Positions 16,535 to 23,265 of a stretch of DNA of 64,000 nucleotides are shown in pieces (the stretch's first letter is position 1; every line of letters starts with the position of its first letter). A model generated the notes under the pieces. That model was given only the letters and a program-made list of their open reading frames with translations, had not been told where the DNA came from and ran no database searches. Position numbers and translations under genes: made by a program. Source of the DNA: Myxococcales bacterium (GTDB lineage: Bacteria > Myxococcota_A > Bradymonadia > Bradymonadales > GCA-2716585); the NCBI GenBank assembly GCA_002716585.1, contig PBBL01000083.1:31698-95697 (forward strand), written 5' to 3'.

Positions 16535-17656
16535 ATGTTGAGCTGGTCGACATCACCCCCATCAACTCGCCGCGCGCTCGTCGCCGCGCTCCTGGTGGTG
16601 TGGCTCGTCGGGTGCCGCGCAGGGGAGGGGGCTGAGGAGGGTGACGCCGGGGCTGCGCAGGACGCCGCTCGGGACGCGGCGGTCGCCGCGGACTCAACCG
16701 CCGCCGAGGACACGGCGGCCCCCCCGGACAGCGCCGCGCCGCTTGAGGTGGGCGCCGACGCGGAGTGCACGGACGAGGAGGAGCAGGGGTGGCCGCGGGT
16801 CGAGCTGGCGCTGCTCGTGTTGGACGGCGGCGAGACCGTGAGCGGCGAGCTGATCGCGACCTTCAACCACAACTACTGGTGGGACAACAGCGCGCCGGAG
16901 CTGACGTACGCGTTGTTTGAGCCGGACGCCTACGCCCCCTTCCCGGACGATCGCAGCGTGACGTTGGTGTCGTCGCGGGACGTCCGCTCGGTGCGCAGGG
17001 CGGTCGGGGAGCCGGGGCGGGTGAGCTACGCGCGGCTGCTCCGTCAGCGCGGCCTGGTGCTCTCCCAGGTGCCGATTGAAGGCCCCACGCACGTGATCAC
17101 GGGCCATGAGAGCTACCACCGCGAGGAGAACGGCTTCGGCGATTACGCCTGGGATCTGGTGTTGACCGACGAGGGCGGCGCCCGCTTCGACGGCGACGGC
17201 ACGGAGAACGCCGACCACTACGTCTGGGACGCGGAGGTCACGCTGCCCGTCGCGGGGTACGTGGTGGAGGTGGTGCGCGACCAGCCCGACAACGACCCGG
17301 GGTTCTACAAGCCGGGGTCGCTCAGCAACTACATCGGCCTTCAGGTGGGCGGCTCCTACTACGTCTACCTGCTGCACCTTCGCGAGGGGACGATCCCCGA
17401 TGACATCGAGCCGGACATGGTGCTGCCCGCCGGGACCTACGTGGGGCGGGTGGGGAACTCGGGGGTGACGCTGGAGCCCCACCTGCACATGACCGCCTTC
17501 TGGTACGACGCGGACGCCGAGCAGCCTCGCTACTGGAGCGTCCCCATGGAGTTCAACAACATCTACGTCTCCCCCTCACCGCTGGGCCCCGGGGTGTTTC
17601 ATGAGCACGTGGATCCGCCCGGGCGGTCCTGGATCGCGTCGGAGCCGTTCAAGTGA
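16535..17656 (+). CDS. Lipoprotein with M23/LytM-like peptidase domain
   Basis: 373 residues. The signal peptide ends in lipobox WLVGC, followed by an Ala/Asp-rich linker (about residues 28-75). The C-terminal third has the LytM layout: HREENGFGDYAWDL (first His/Asp pair), PVAGYVVEVV, a Y(x)LLHL segment (YVYLLHLREGTI), VGRVGNSGV and PHLHMTAF. M23 enzymes cut peptidoglycan cross-links. Spacing around the first metal site is unusual, so it may be a degenerate regulator rather than an active endopeptidase. The long leader with a palindromic operator suggests tight control. Confidence 0.8.
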   Translation: MLSWSTSPPSTRRALVAALLVVWLVGCRAGEGAEEGDAGAAQDAARDAAVAADSTAAEDTAAPPDSAAPLEVGADAECTDEEEQGWPRVELALLVLDGGETVSGELIATFNHNYWWDNSAPELTYALFEPDAYAPFPDDRSVTLVSSRDVRSVRRAVGEPGRVSYARLLRQRGLVLSQVPIEGPTHVITGHESYHREENGFGDYAWDLVLTDEGGARFDGDGTENADHYVWDAEVTLPVAGYVVEVVRDQPDNDPGFYKPGSLSNYIGLQVGGSYYVYLLHLREGTIPDDIEPDMVLPAGTYVGRVGNSGVTLEPHLHMTAFWYDADAEQPRYWSVPMEFNNIYVSPSPLGPGVFHEHVDPPGRSWIASEPFK

Positions 17657-17661
17657 CGGCG

Positions 17662-17691
17662 TTGTCAGGGTGAGGGGAGCCTTGCTACAGT
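17662..17691 (+). promoter_or_regulatory. Promoter for methionine aminopeptidase gene
   Basis: TTGTCA 17662-17667, 18 bases, TACAGT 17686-17691, about 55 bases before the GTG start. The sequence CAGTGTCGGG that spans the -10 recurs at the cupin promoter. Confidence 0.45.
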
Positions 17692-17747
17692 GTCGGGCGC
17701 CGCTTTTGGAAGCGGCGTGGGCGATGGAAGCGGATGAGGAGGTCCCT

Positions 17748-18590
17748 GTGGCGCGTGTAGAATTGATGACCAAGCGAATGATCGACAACATGCGCGAGGC
17801 GTGTCAGCTCGCCGCCGACACGCTCCTGATGGTGGGTGAGCACATCAAGCCGGGGGTGAGCACCGACGAGCTGAACACGCTCGTGCACGAGTACACGCTC
17901 AAGCACAAGGCGCGCCCCGCGCCGCTGAACTACAAGGGGTTCCCCAAGAGCACCTGCACCAGCCTCAACGAGGTGATCTGCCATGGCATCCCTGGCGATC
18001 GCGTGTTGGCCGACGGCGACATCATCAACGTGGACGTGACGTCCGTCCTGCCTGCCGAGCACGGCTACTACGGCGACACCAGCGCGACCTTCTACGTCGG
18101 CGAGCCGAGCGAGGAGGCCAAGCGGGTGGTCGAGGTCGCGCGGCGGTGCCTGGAGCTTGGGATCGAGCAGGTCCGCCCGCGCGGCCGCCTCGGCGACATC
18201 GGCGCCGCGATCCAGGAGTACGCCGAGGCGCAGGGCTGCTCGGTCGTGCGCGATTACGTCGGTCACGGCATCGGGCGCAGCTTCCACATGCCGCCCCAGG
18301 TGCCCCACTACGGGCGTCGGGGCACGCTGGTGCGGATGAAGCCCGGGATGGTGTTCACGATCGAGCCGATGATCAACGTCGGAGGTTACGAGACCGAGCT
18401 GCTGAGCGACGGGTGGACCGTGGTGACGCGCGACAGGTCGCTGTCGGCGCAGTTCGAGCACACCGTCGTGGTGACGCGAAGTGGGTGCGAGGTGCTGACG
18501 CGGCGCAGCGGCAGGCTCGCCCACAGCGAGGACGTGCCCTGGGCCGATCTGGGGCCGCTGTCGTGCTGGGTGGAGAGCCCGGCGGCGTAG
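17748..18590 (+). CDS. map: Methionine aminopeptidase, type I
   Basis: 280 residues from a GTG at 17748 with AGGAGG five bases upstream; an ATG at 17724 would add eight residues. It removes the initiator methionine from new proteins. All five metal ligands are visible: Asp in INVDVTSV, Asp in YGDTSATF, His in GHGIGRSFH, Glu in FTIEPMI, Glu in QFEHTVVV. The core matches the usual 250-260 residues; about 20 extra residues at the C-terminus (SEDVPWADLGPLSC) are not part of the common fold. The gene abuts the convergent hydrolase gene with three bases between. Confidence 0.94.
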   Translation: MARVELMTKRMIDNMREACQLAADTLLMVGEHIKPGVSTDELNTLVHEYTLKHKARPAPLNYKGFPKSTCTSLNEVICHGIPGDRVLADGDIINVDVTSVLPAEHGYYGDTSATFYVGEPSEEAKRVVEVARRCLELGIEQVRPRGRLGDIGAAIQEYAEAQGCSVVRDYVGHGIGRSFHMPPQVPHYGRRGTLVRMKPGMVFTIEPMINVGGYETELLSDGWTVVTRDRSLSAQFEHTVVVTRSGCEVLTRRSGRLAHSEDVPWADLGPLSCWVESPAA

Positions 18591-18593
18591 CCG

Positions 18594-19604
18594 TCAGGGG
18601 CGAGTGCTCAGCGGTCCGACCTGCGCCTGCGGGGTGTTGCGCCGCTGAGGCGGGGCGATCGTGCTGAAGCACGAGGTCTTCAGGCAGTAATGAAGCGCCT
18701 CGCCGTGCACCGGGACCAGATCATGGGGGGCGTGGGTTTGCATGAAGACGACCCGATCGCGCTCCAGCTCCTCCGGCTGGAGGTGCCCGGCGAACTCCGC
18801 GGCGCGGTAGGCGATCCCCCGGGCCTTGAGCTGGCGCATGAGGGTCTCGGTCCACTCCTCGGTGAGCTTCCCCTCGGGGTTGTAGTAGCTGAACAGCCTG
18901 TGCTGAGCGGGCCGCGGCTCATGGCGCGTCTGCGCGAGCCAGTTGGCGAAGATCCCCGTGAACCCATAGAGCGCGTCGAACAGGTAGACCTCCTGGACAG
19001 GGATCCGACCGCGCGCCAGGCTGTGGGCGAGCACCTGAAACCCGCCGGAGTGCGCCGAGAGGATGACGCGCCCGGGGGAGGCGTCGGGAGGGGCGATGAA
19101 GCGCTCGGCGCGCGCCTGCACCTCCTCGTCCTGAAGCACGAGCGCGACCTCCGTGAGCAGGTTCTTGAGCCCGTACACCTTGTCGAGCTTGCCACCGGCC
19201 GTGTCATTGGCGCGATCGGGGCCTTGCGGGAGGATGAGGAGGGCGTTCTTGCGGCTGGAGGCGAGCTGTTCACGGACGCGGTGCTTGCGAAGCGGGTCGC
19301 TGGCGCGGCTGTTGAGGCCGTGAAAGTGCACGAGCATGTCGAGCGTCCCGTCCGGGTTGGCGCTGAAGCCTGTCGGGACGTGGATGTAGACGGTGGAGTC
19401 TCGGTAGGGCGCGTCGACGTCAGGGAAGGGGGCATGCGCGAGGCGCATACGCAGCGTCGTCCCGTGCGCGGAGCGCTCCACCGCCTTGAGCTTCCTGGCG
19501 CTGCGGCTCTTCGCGGCGGCGATCGTCGGGAGCCCGGCGGTCAGGGCGGCGCCAGCGGAGAGCGCGCCCCAGCTCAGCAGCGCGCGTCGTGAGATGATCG
19601 TCAT
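18594..19604 (-). CDS. Tat-exported alpha/beta-hydrolase-like protein
   Basis: 336 residues. A twin-arginine signal (SRRALLSWGALSAGAAL) shows export of the folded protein. The body has an alpha/beta-hydrolase pattern: an oxyanion-region strand LDMLVHFHGLN, then a nucleophile elbow ILSAHSGGF with serine, and a candidate catalytic acid and His further on (QTHAPHDLV). Family members include esterases, peptidases and lipases; the substrate cannot be told. It is transcribed alone, divergent from the coiled-coil genes with a 375-base intergenic region. Confidence 0.78.
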   Translation of the reverse strand: MTIISRRALLSWGALSAGAALTAGLPTIAAAKSRSARKLKAVERSAHGTTLRMRLAHAPFPDVDAPYRDSTVYIHVPTGFSANPDGTLDMLVHFHGLNSRASDPLRKHRVREQLASSRKNALLILPQGPDRANDTAGGKLDKVYGLKNLLTEVALVLQDEEVQARAERFIAPPDASPGRVILSAHSGGFQVLAHSLARGRIPVQEVYLFDALYGFTGIFANWLAQTRHEPRPAQHRLFSYYNPEGKLTEEWTETLMRQLKARGIAYRAAEFAGHLQPEELERDRVVFMQTHAPHDLVPVHGEALHYCLKTSCFSTIAPPQRRNTPQAQVGPLSTRP

Positions 19605-19697
19605 GATGATCCTCCCCAGGGTGGCTGGGAGCGGTGCGTTGATCGTTCGACGGCGCCTCCATGATCATCGGAACCGGGCAAACGGCCAGTTTTTTGT

Positions 19698-19791
19698 GGG
19701 TGTTCATCCGACATGTGCGGCGAGTGTCTGTTCGGGTGTTCAGATTTTTATGGTCGAAATCATTGACACATCTGAACGGGTGTTCTACAAC
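19698..19791 (+). promoter_or_regulatory. Promoter with LexA-like boxes upstream of the coiled-coil pair
   Basis: TTGACA 19763-19768, 17 bases, TACAAC 19786-19791. The spacer contains GAACGGGTGTTC (19774-19785), a perfect GAAC-N4-GTTC palindrome. A second related site spans 19728-19744. GGGTGTTC occurs three times (19698, 19734, 19778). GTTCAGAT (19738-19745) and ATCTGAAC (19770-19777) also form an inverted repeat. The promoter is about 180 bases upstream of the first ATG. The rest of 19605-19979 has no other feature I can support. Confidence 0.5.
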
Positions 19792-19979
19792 GCGGTTGTG
19801 CACGACGATGTTGGTCGGGTTGATGTGTGCTTCATGGAAAAAGGGTACACAAATGCGGCCTGATCCATGTACATTGCGACCCTTTATACACGCGCTCGCA
19901 GTGTTGCTTCGGGGCGACGCTGCTTTGGTGGGCGCGCGGACACGCGACACACCACAACACACCATAGGGAGGTGCTCCA

Positions 19980-20984
19980 ATGACGACGCCCGATACCATC
20001 CAATCGAAGGATGATATCCTCAAAGCGTTCAAGTCTCTGCTCAAGAGCTTTGAAGGCCAGGGATCCCAGATCACGACCAAGGCCGAGCAGGCGAAGCTGG
20101 AGAAGGATCTCGAGATCGCGTCTCGCGCCGCGGGCTACACGGTCGAGAACATCGTCAAGGATCTGGCGGACAAGCAGCTGACGTTCAGCACGTCACTCGA
20201 CGGCCTGTCGAACCGGTTGGTCACCGAGTCGGATCGCCTCCTTGAGCTGCGGCGGGCGATTGAGGTGGAGACCCGCCGCCTCAAGACGCTTGAGGACATC
20301 AAGGTCGCCGCCGAGGCGCTTGAGATCAAGCGCAGCGAGAACGAGGAGCGCCGCGGCGACTTCAAGGAGTCGGCGGCCGCGGATCTGAGTGAGCTGGAGG
20401 AGGAGAAGGCGGAGACGCGCACGGCCTGGGCCAAGGATCAGGCGGCCCACGAGGCGAGCGTCGAGGAGTACAACGAGCGCCAGCAGCGCGATCGTCAGCA
20501 GCGCGAGGACGAGTTCGACTACGATCGCAAGCGCCAGCGCCTCAAGGAGGCGGACGACTTCAGCGAGCGCAAGCGCCAGATGGAGCGCGAGCTGGCCGAG
20601 CAGGGTGAGGAGAAGGAGAAGGACTGGGCGGAGCGCGAGGCCGAGCTGGCCAAGCACGCCGAGGAGATCGAGGAGCTTCGCGCGAAGGTCGAGAACTTCC
20701 CCGAGGAGCTCAAGGAGAAGGTGGACGAGGCCCGCTCCAAGGCGATCAGCAGCACCAAGCGCGACGCCGAGGTCGAGCTGACGCTGCTCCGCAAGGAGAT
20801 CGACGCCAGCGTCGAGGTCAGCGAGCTGAAGATCGCCTCGCTGGAGGGGACCATCGAGAAGCAGGCGACCGAGATCGCCGCCCTCGAGAAGAGCCTCGAA
20901 GAGGCCCAGCGCATGGCCGACAAGCTCGCCCGCGAGGCGATCAGCCGCGGCCGCGTGGCGTCCATGTCCGAACTCGGTGAGTAG
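19980..20984 (+). CDS. Coiled-coil-rich protein A (334 aa)
   Basis: The ATG follows GGGAGGTG. The N-terminal 90 residues include KDDILKAFKSLL and AGYTVENIVKDLADKQL, then a nearly continuous coiled coil (about residues 95-320) rich in Glu, Arg and Lys. There is no signal peptide or membrane helix. The C-terminal part shares a pattern with the next gene: W-A-E-R-E, then NFPEELKEKV, KIASLEGT and AREAI. I recall similar YTVE-IVK-LA coiled-coil proteins in cyanobacteria, unverified. Filament-forming or scaffold roles are typical of such proteins, but no function is established here. Confidence 0.85.
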   Translation: MTTPDTIQSKDDILKAFKSLLKSFEGQGSQITTKAEQAKLEKDLEIASRAAGYTVENIVKDLADKQLTFSTSLDGLSNRLVTESDRLLELRRAIEVETRRLKTLEDIKVAAEALEIKRSENEERRGDFKESAAADLSELEEEKAETRTAWAKDQAAHEASVEEYNERQQRDRQQREDEFDYDRKRQRLKEADDFSERKRQMERELAEQGEEKEKDWAEREAELAKHAEEIEELRAKVENFPEELKEKVDEARSKAISSTKRDAEVELTLLRKEIDASVEVSELKIASLEGTIEKQATEIAALEKSLEEAQRMADKLAREAISRGRVASMSELGE

Positions 20985-21036
20985 GCACTTCGCTCGACAA
21001 CCTCGACACCTTCACTCGATTAAGGAGATCTGAACC

Positions 21037-22098
21037 ATGACCGTCAGCTCACGTAACACCAAGGCCCAGATCCTGAGCGCCTACAAGGATCTGATGAAGG
21101 ACTACAAGGGGCTCCAGAAGGACTTCAAGGACCTTCAGGAGAGCAAGGTCGCCGCCGTGGCGCCCGCCGCCGTGGCTCCGAGCGGCAGCTCCGACCCGAC
21201 CAACTTCACCATCAGCGACATCATCGTCGGCCTCCAGAGCCTCCGCACCGGCCTGGCCGCCTCCACCGGCGACCTCCAGCAGAAGCTCATCGCCGAGGCG
21301 GACTACCTCGCCGACCTCGCCGAGAAGGTCGAGAGCATCAACACGCAGCTCACCGAGCTGCACGACATCGAGGATCCCAGCGCCGAGACCCTCGGGCAGC
21401 TCGTCGAGGGCTACCAGGCCGAGGCGGACGCCTTCGAGGAGGAGCTGGAGCGCCTCCAGAAGGAGCACGCTGAGGACCTGGAGGCCAAGCAGCAGGCCTG
21501 GGCGAAGGAGGTCGACGAGCACAAGCTCGCCACCAAGACCCGCGACGAGGACCTCAAGCGCGATCGCAAGCGCGAGTCCGAGCAGTACAAGTACAACCTG
21601 GAGCTGGAGCGCAACCTCGACGAGGAGCAGTACCAGGCCAGCAAGAAGGAGCGCGAGAAGGAGCTCGCCGCGCAGCGGGAGCTGCGTGAGAAGCAGTGGG
21701 CGGAGCGGGAGACCGAGCTGTCCGAGCGCGAGAAGGAGTTCCAGGAGCTCAAGTCCAAGGCCGACGCGTTCCCCGCCGAGCTGGAGAGCGCCGTCAAGAA
21801 GGCCAAGGAAGAGGGCGTCGGGATCGCCAAGCGCAACGCCCGCATCGAGCGCAGCACGCTTGAGAAGGACCACGAGGGCAAGCTCCGCGTGTTCGAGTTC
21901 AAGATCGCCTCGCTCGAAGACACCGTCAAGCGCCAGCTGCAGCGGATCGAGAAGCTCTCCGAGCAGCTCCAGACCGCTCAGAACAAGGCCCAGGACCTGG
22001 CCGCGCAGGCCATCGACGGCGCCTCCAACGCCCGCTCCTACGAAGCGGTCAAGGAGATCGCCATGGAGCAGGCCAAGAACATCGGCAAGTCCAAGTAG
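21037..22098 (+). CDS. Coiled-coil-rich protein B, paralogue of A (353 aa)
   Basis: It starts 52 bases after gene A with AGGAGA before the ATG. The N-terminus has TKAQILSAYKDLMKDY, related to KDDILKAFKSLLKSF in A, then an Ala/Pro linker and a long coiled coil. The conserved stretch WAERETELSEREKEF, then FPAELESAV and FKIASLEDTV, aligns with A in the same order, so the genes are an ancient tandem duplication. It lacks the YTVENIVK segment and instead has FTISDIIVGLQSL. The two products could co-assemble. A perfect hairpin follows the stop. Confidence 0.85.
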   Translation: MTVSSRNTKAQILSAYKDLMKDYKGLQKDFKDLQESKVAAVAPAAVAPSGSSDPTNFTISDIIVGLQSLRTGLAASTGDLQQKLIAEADYLADLAEKVESINTQLTELHDIEDPSAETLGQLVEGYQAEADAFEEELERLQKEHAEDLEAKQQAWAKEVDEHKLATKTRDEDLKRDRKRESEQYKYNLELERNLDEEQYQASKKEREKELAAQRELREKQWAERETELSEREKEFQELKSKADAFPAELESAVKKAKEEGVGIAKRNARIERSTLEKDHEGKLRVFEFKIASLEDTVKRQLQRIEKLSEQLQTAQNKAQDLAAQAIDGASNARSYEAVKEIAMEQAKNIGKSK

Positions 22099-22122
22099 CC
22101 TGGCCGCTCCCCCTCCTCATCC

Positions 22123-22154
22123 CCCCACGCCACGACGATCGTCGTGGCGTGGGG
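22123..22154 (+). terminator. Perfect 32-bp palindrome after the coiled-coil operon
   Basis: Two uninterrupted 16-base arms (starting CCCCACGCCACG) lie 25 bases after the stop of gene B. The RNA would form a very stable GC-rich hairpin. A pyrimidine-rich stretch, not a clean T run, follows. It is best read as a terminator, though a DNA-level role is possible. Confidence 0.7.
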
Positions 22155-22343
22155 ACCCCGCTCCCCCTCTTTCTCCCTCCCTTCACCCTCACCGCGGGCC
22201 GCCGCGGCGCAAAAAACAAGACGTCTGCGCGTTCAGGTGCTAACAACGGCGGTTGCAGAGCTGGAGAGCCAGGTGTACCTTCGCACACCACGCGGGTGCA
22301 GGGTACGACCACCCGCGTCACTCGCGCGAAGGAGCAGCCCACC

Positions 22344-22703
22344 ATGAACGTAATACGATGTGCCGCGATCCTCACACTCGCCGTGTTTGGCTGTGTCGGC
22401 TGCTCGTCCACCTCGGGCGGCGATGGCCGAGACATCGATCGCTCCCAGGGCATCGCCCAGGAGTGCGCCGTGGGCGTCGGCTACAAGCCCGCGCACGACT
22501 GCTGCGGGTACGTCGTCAACACGGAGGGGCGGTGGAAGGCTCCGATGACCGATGAGGGCGCCTGCAACGAACTCACCGCGGGCCGCGGCTACTACAGCGA
22601 TGGGTATTGCAGCCTGGAGTGTCAGCTTGATGAGATCATCGTCGAGCTGCAACCCCGCAACACCGATCGCCTCATCGGTTGTGTTCAGTGCGCTCGTCCC
22701 TGA
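22344..22703 (+). CDS. Small Cys-rich lipoprotein (119 aa)
   Basis: ATG 22344 has AAGGAG nine bases upstream. The signal peptide ends at the lipobox FGCVGC. The mature part carries paired cysteines (HDCCGY, CSLEC, CVQC), so a small disulphide-bonded fold is likely. I do not recognise a family. The long open frame upstream of this start runs through the terminator hairpin and is not supported. It converges on the CULT-domain gene with 18 bases between. Confidence 0.75.
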   Translation: MNVIRCAAILTLAVFGCVGCSSTSGGDGRDIDRSQGIAQECAVGVGYKPAHDCCGYVVNTEGRWKAPMTDEGACNELTAGRGYYSDGYCSLECQLDEIIVELQPRNTDRLIGCVQCARP

Positions 22704-22721
22704 ACCCCTCCTCGCCTGCCC

Positions 22722-23165
22722 CTACCCTCCTGACCTCACCCGCGTGAGGATCACCCCATAGAAGGTCCGCGCTGCCTCCAACGCGTCGTAGCGCCAGCCC
22801 AGGTGCGCCCCGCACCTTCGACAGTGGCTGATCGACCACGCGTACCCCGTGAACCACGTATGATCGCTGGTGGAGCCCCCCAGCTCCAGGCATCCGGGCG
22901 CTTCGGAGAAGCAGCCGATCTGAAAGAAGCGCCCGTGCGGGTTGGCGAACGTGTGGGTGTGCGCCCCCTGCACCTCGATCCGCGCGGCGCTTCGTGTGAT
23001 CGGGTGCTCGCACGAGGCGCACACCAGCCAGTCGCCCTCGTCTTCGGCGAGGTGGTGGCGCTCCTCGGGTTCGGATCCGTTGTTGGAGCGCTCCGACGGC
23101 GAGCCGCGGAGGCATCGGGTGGGCGTCAGCGGCGCGGCGCCCCGGGAGGTGGCACCACGGAACAT
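22722..23165 (-). CDS. CULT-domain protein (cereblon thalidomide-binding-domain homologue)
   Basis: About 147 residues from the ATG at 23165; further starts at 23222 and 23267 are possible because none has a strong ribosome binding site. After a disordered N-terminus, the CULT fold is clear: LVCASCEHPIT (first zinc pair), FANPHGRFFQIGCF, TWFTGYAWSISHC, CRRCGAHLGW (second zinc pair) and FYGVILTRV. The three tryptophans that cage the imide ligand in cereblon align with W in TWF, W in YAW and W in LGW. Single-domain bacterial CULT proteins exist (for example in Magnetospirillum). The natural ligand here is unknown. Confidence 0.88.
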   Translation of the reverse strand: MFRGATSRGAAPLTPTRCLRGSPSERSNNGSEPEERHHLAEDEGDWLVCASCEHPITRSAARIEVQGAHTHTFANPHGRFFQIGCFSEAPGCLELGGSTSDHTWFTGYAWSISHCRRCGAHLGWRYDALEAARTFYGVILTRVRSGG

Positions 23166-23265
23166 CGGTTTCGGGTGGTGCGGCGAGCTGTCTGATGTTA
23201 CTGTAATGCCTGTTAGATACATGCAGTTTCTCAAGCAAGGGCTGCGCGTGACCAGCGGGGTGAGC

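Noticed and set aside
22149..22343. N-terminal extension of the small Cys-rich lipoprotein
   Set aside because: It begins inside the terminator palindrome and would hide the signal peptide.
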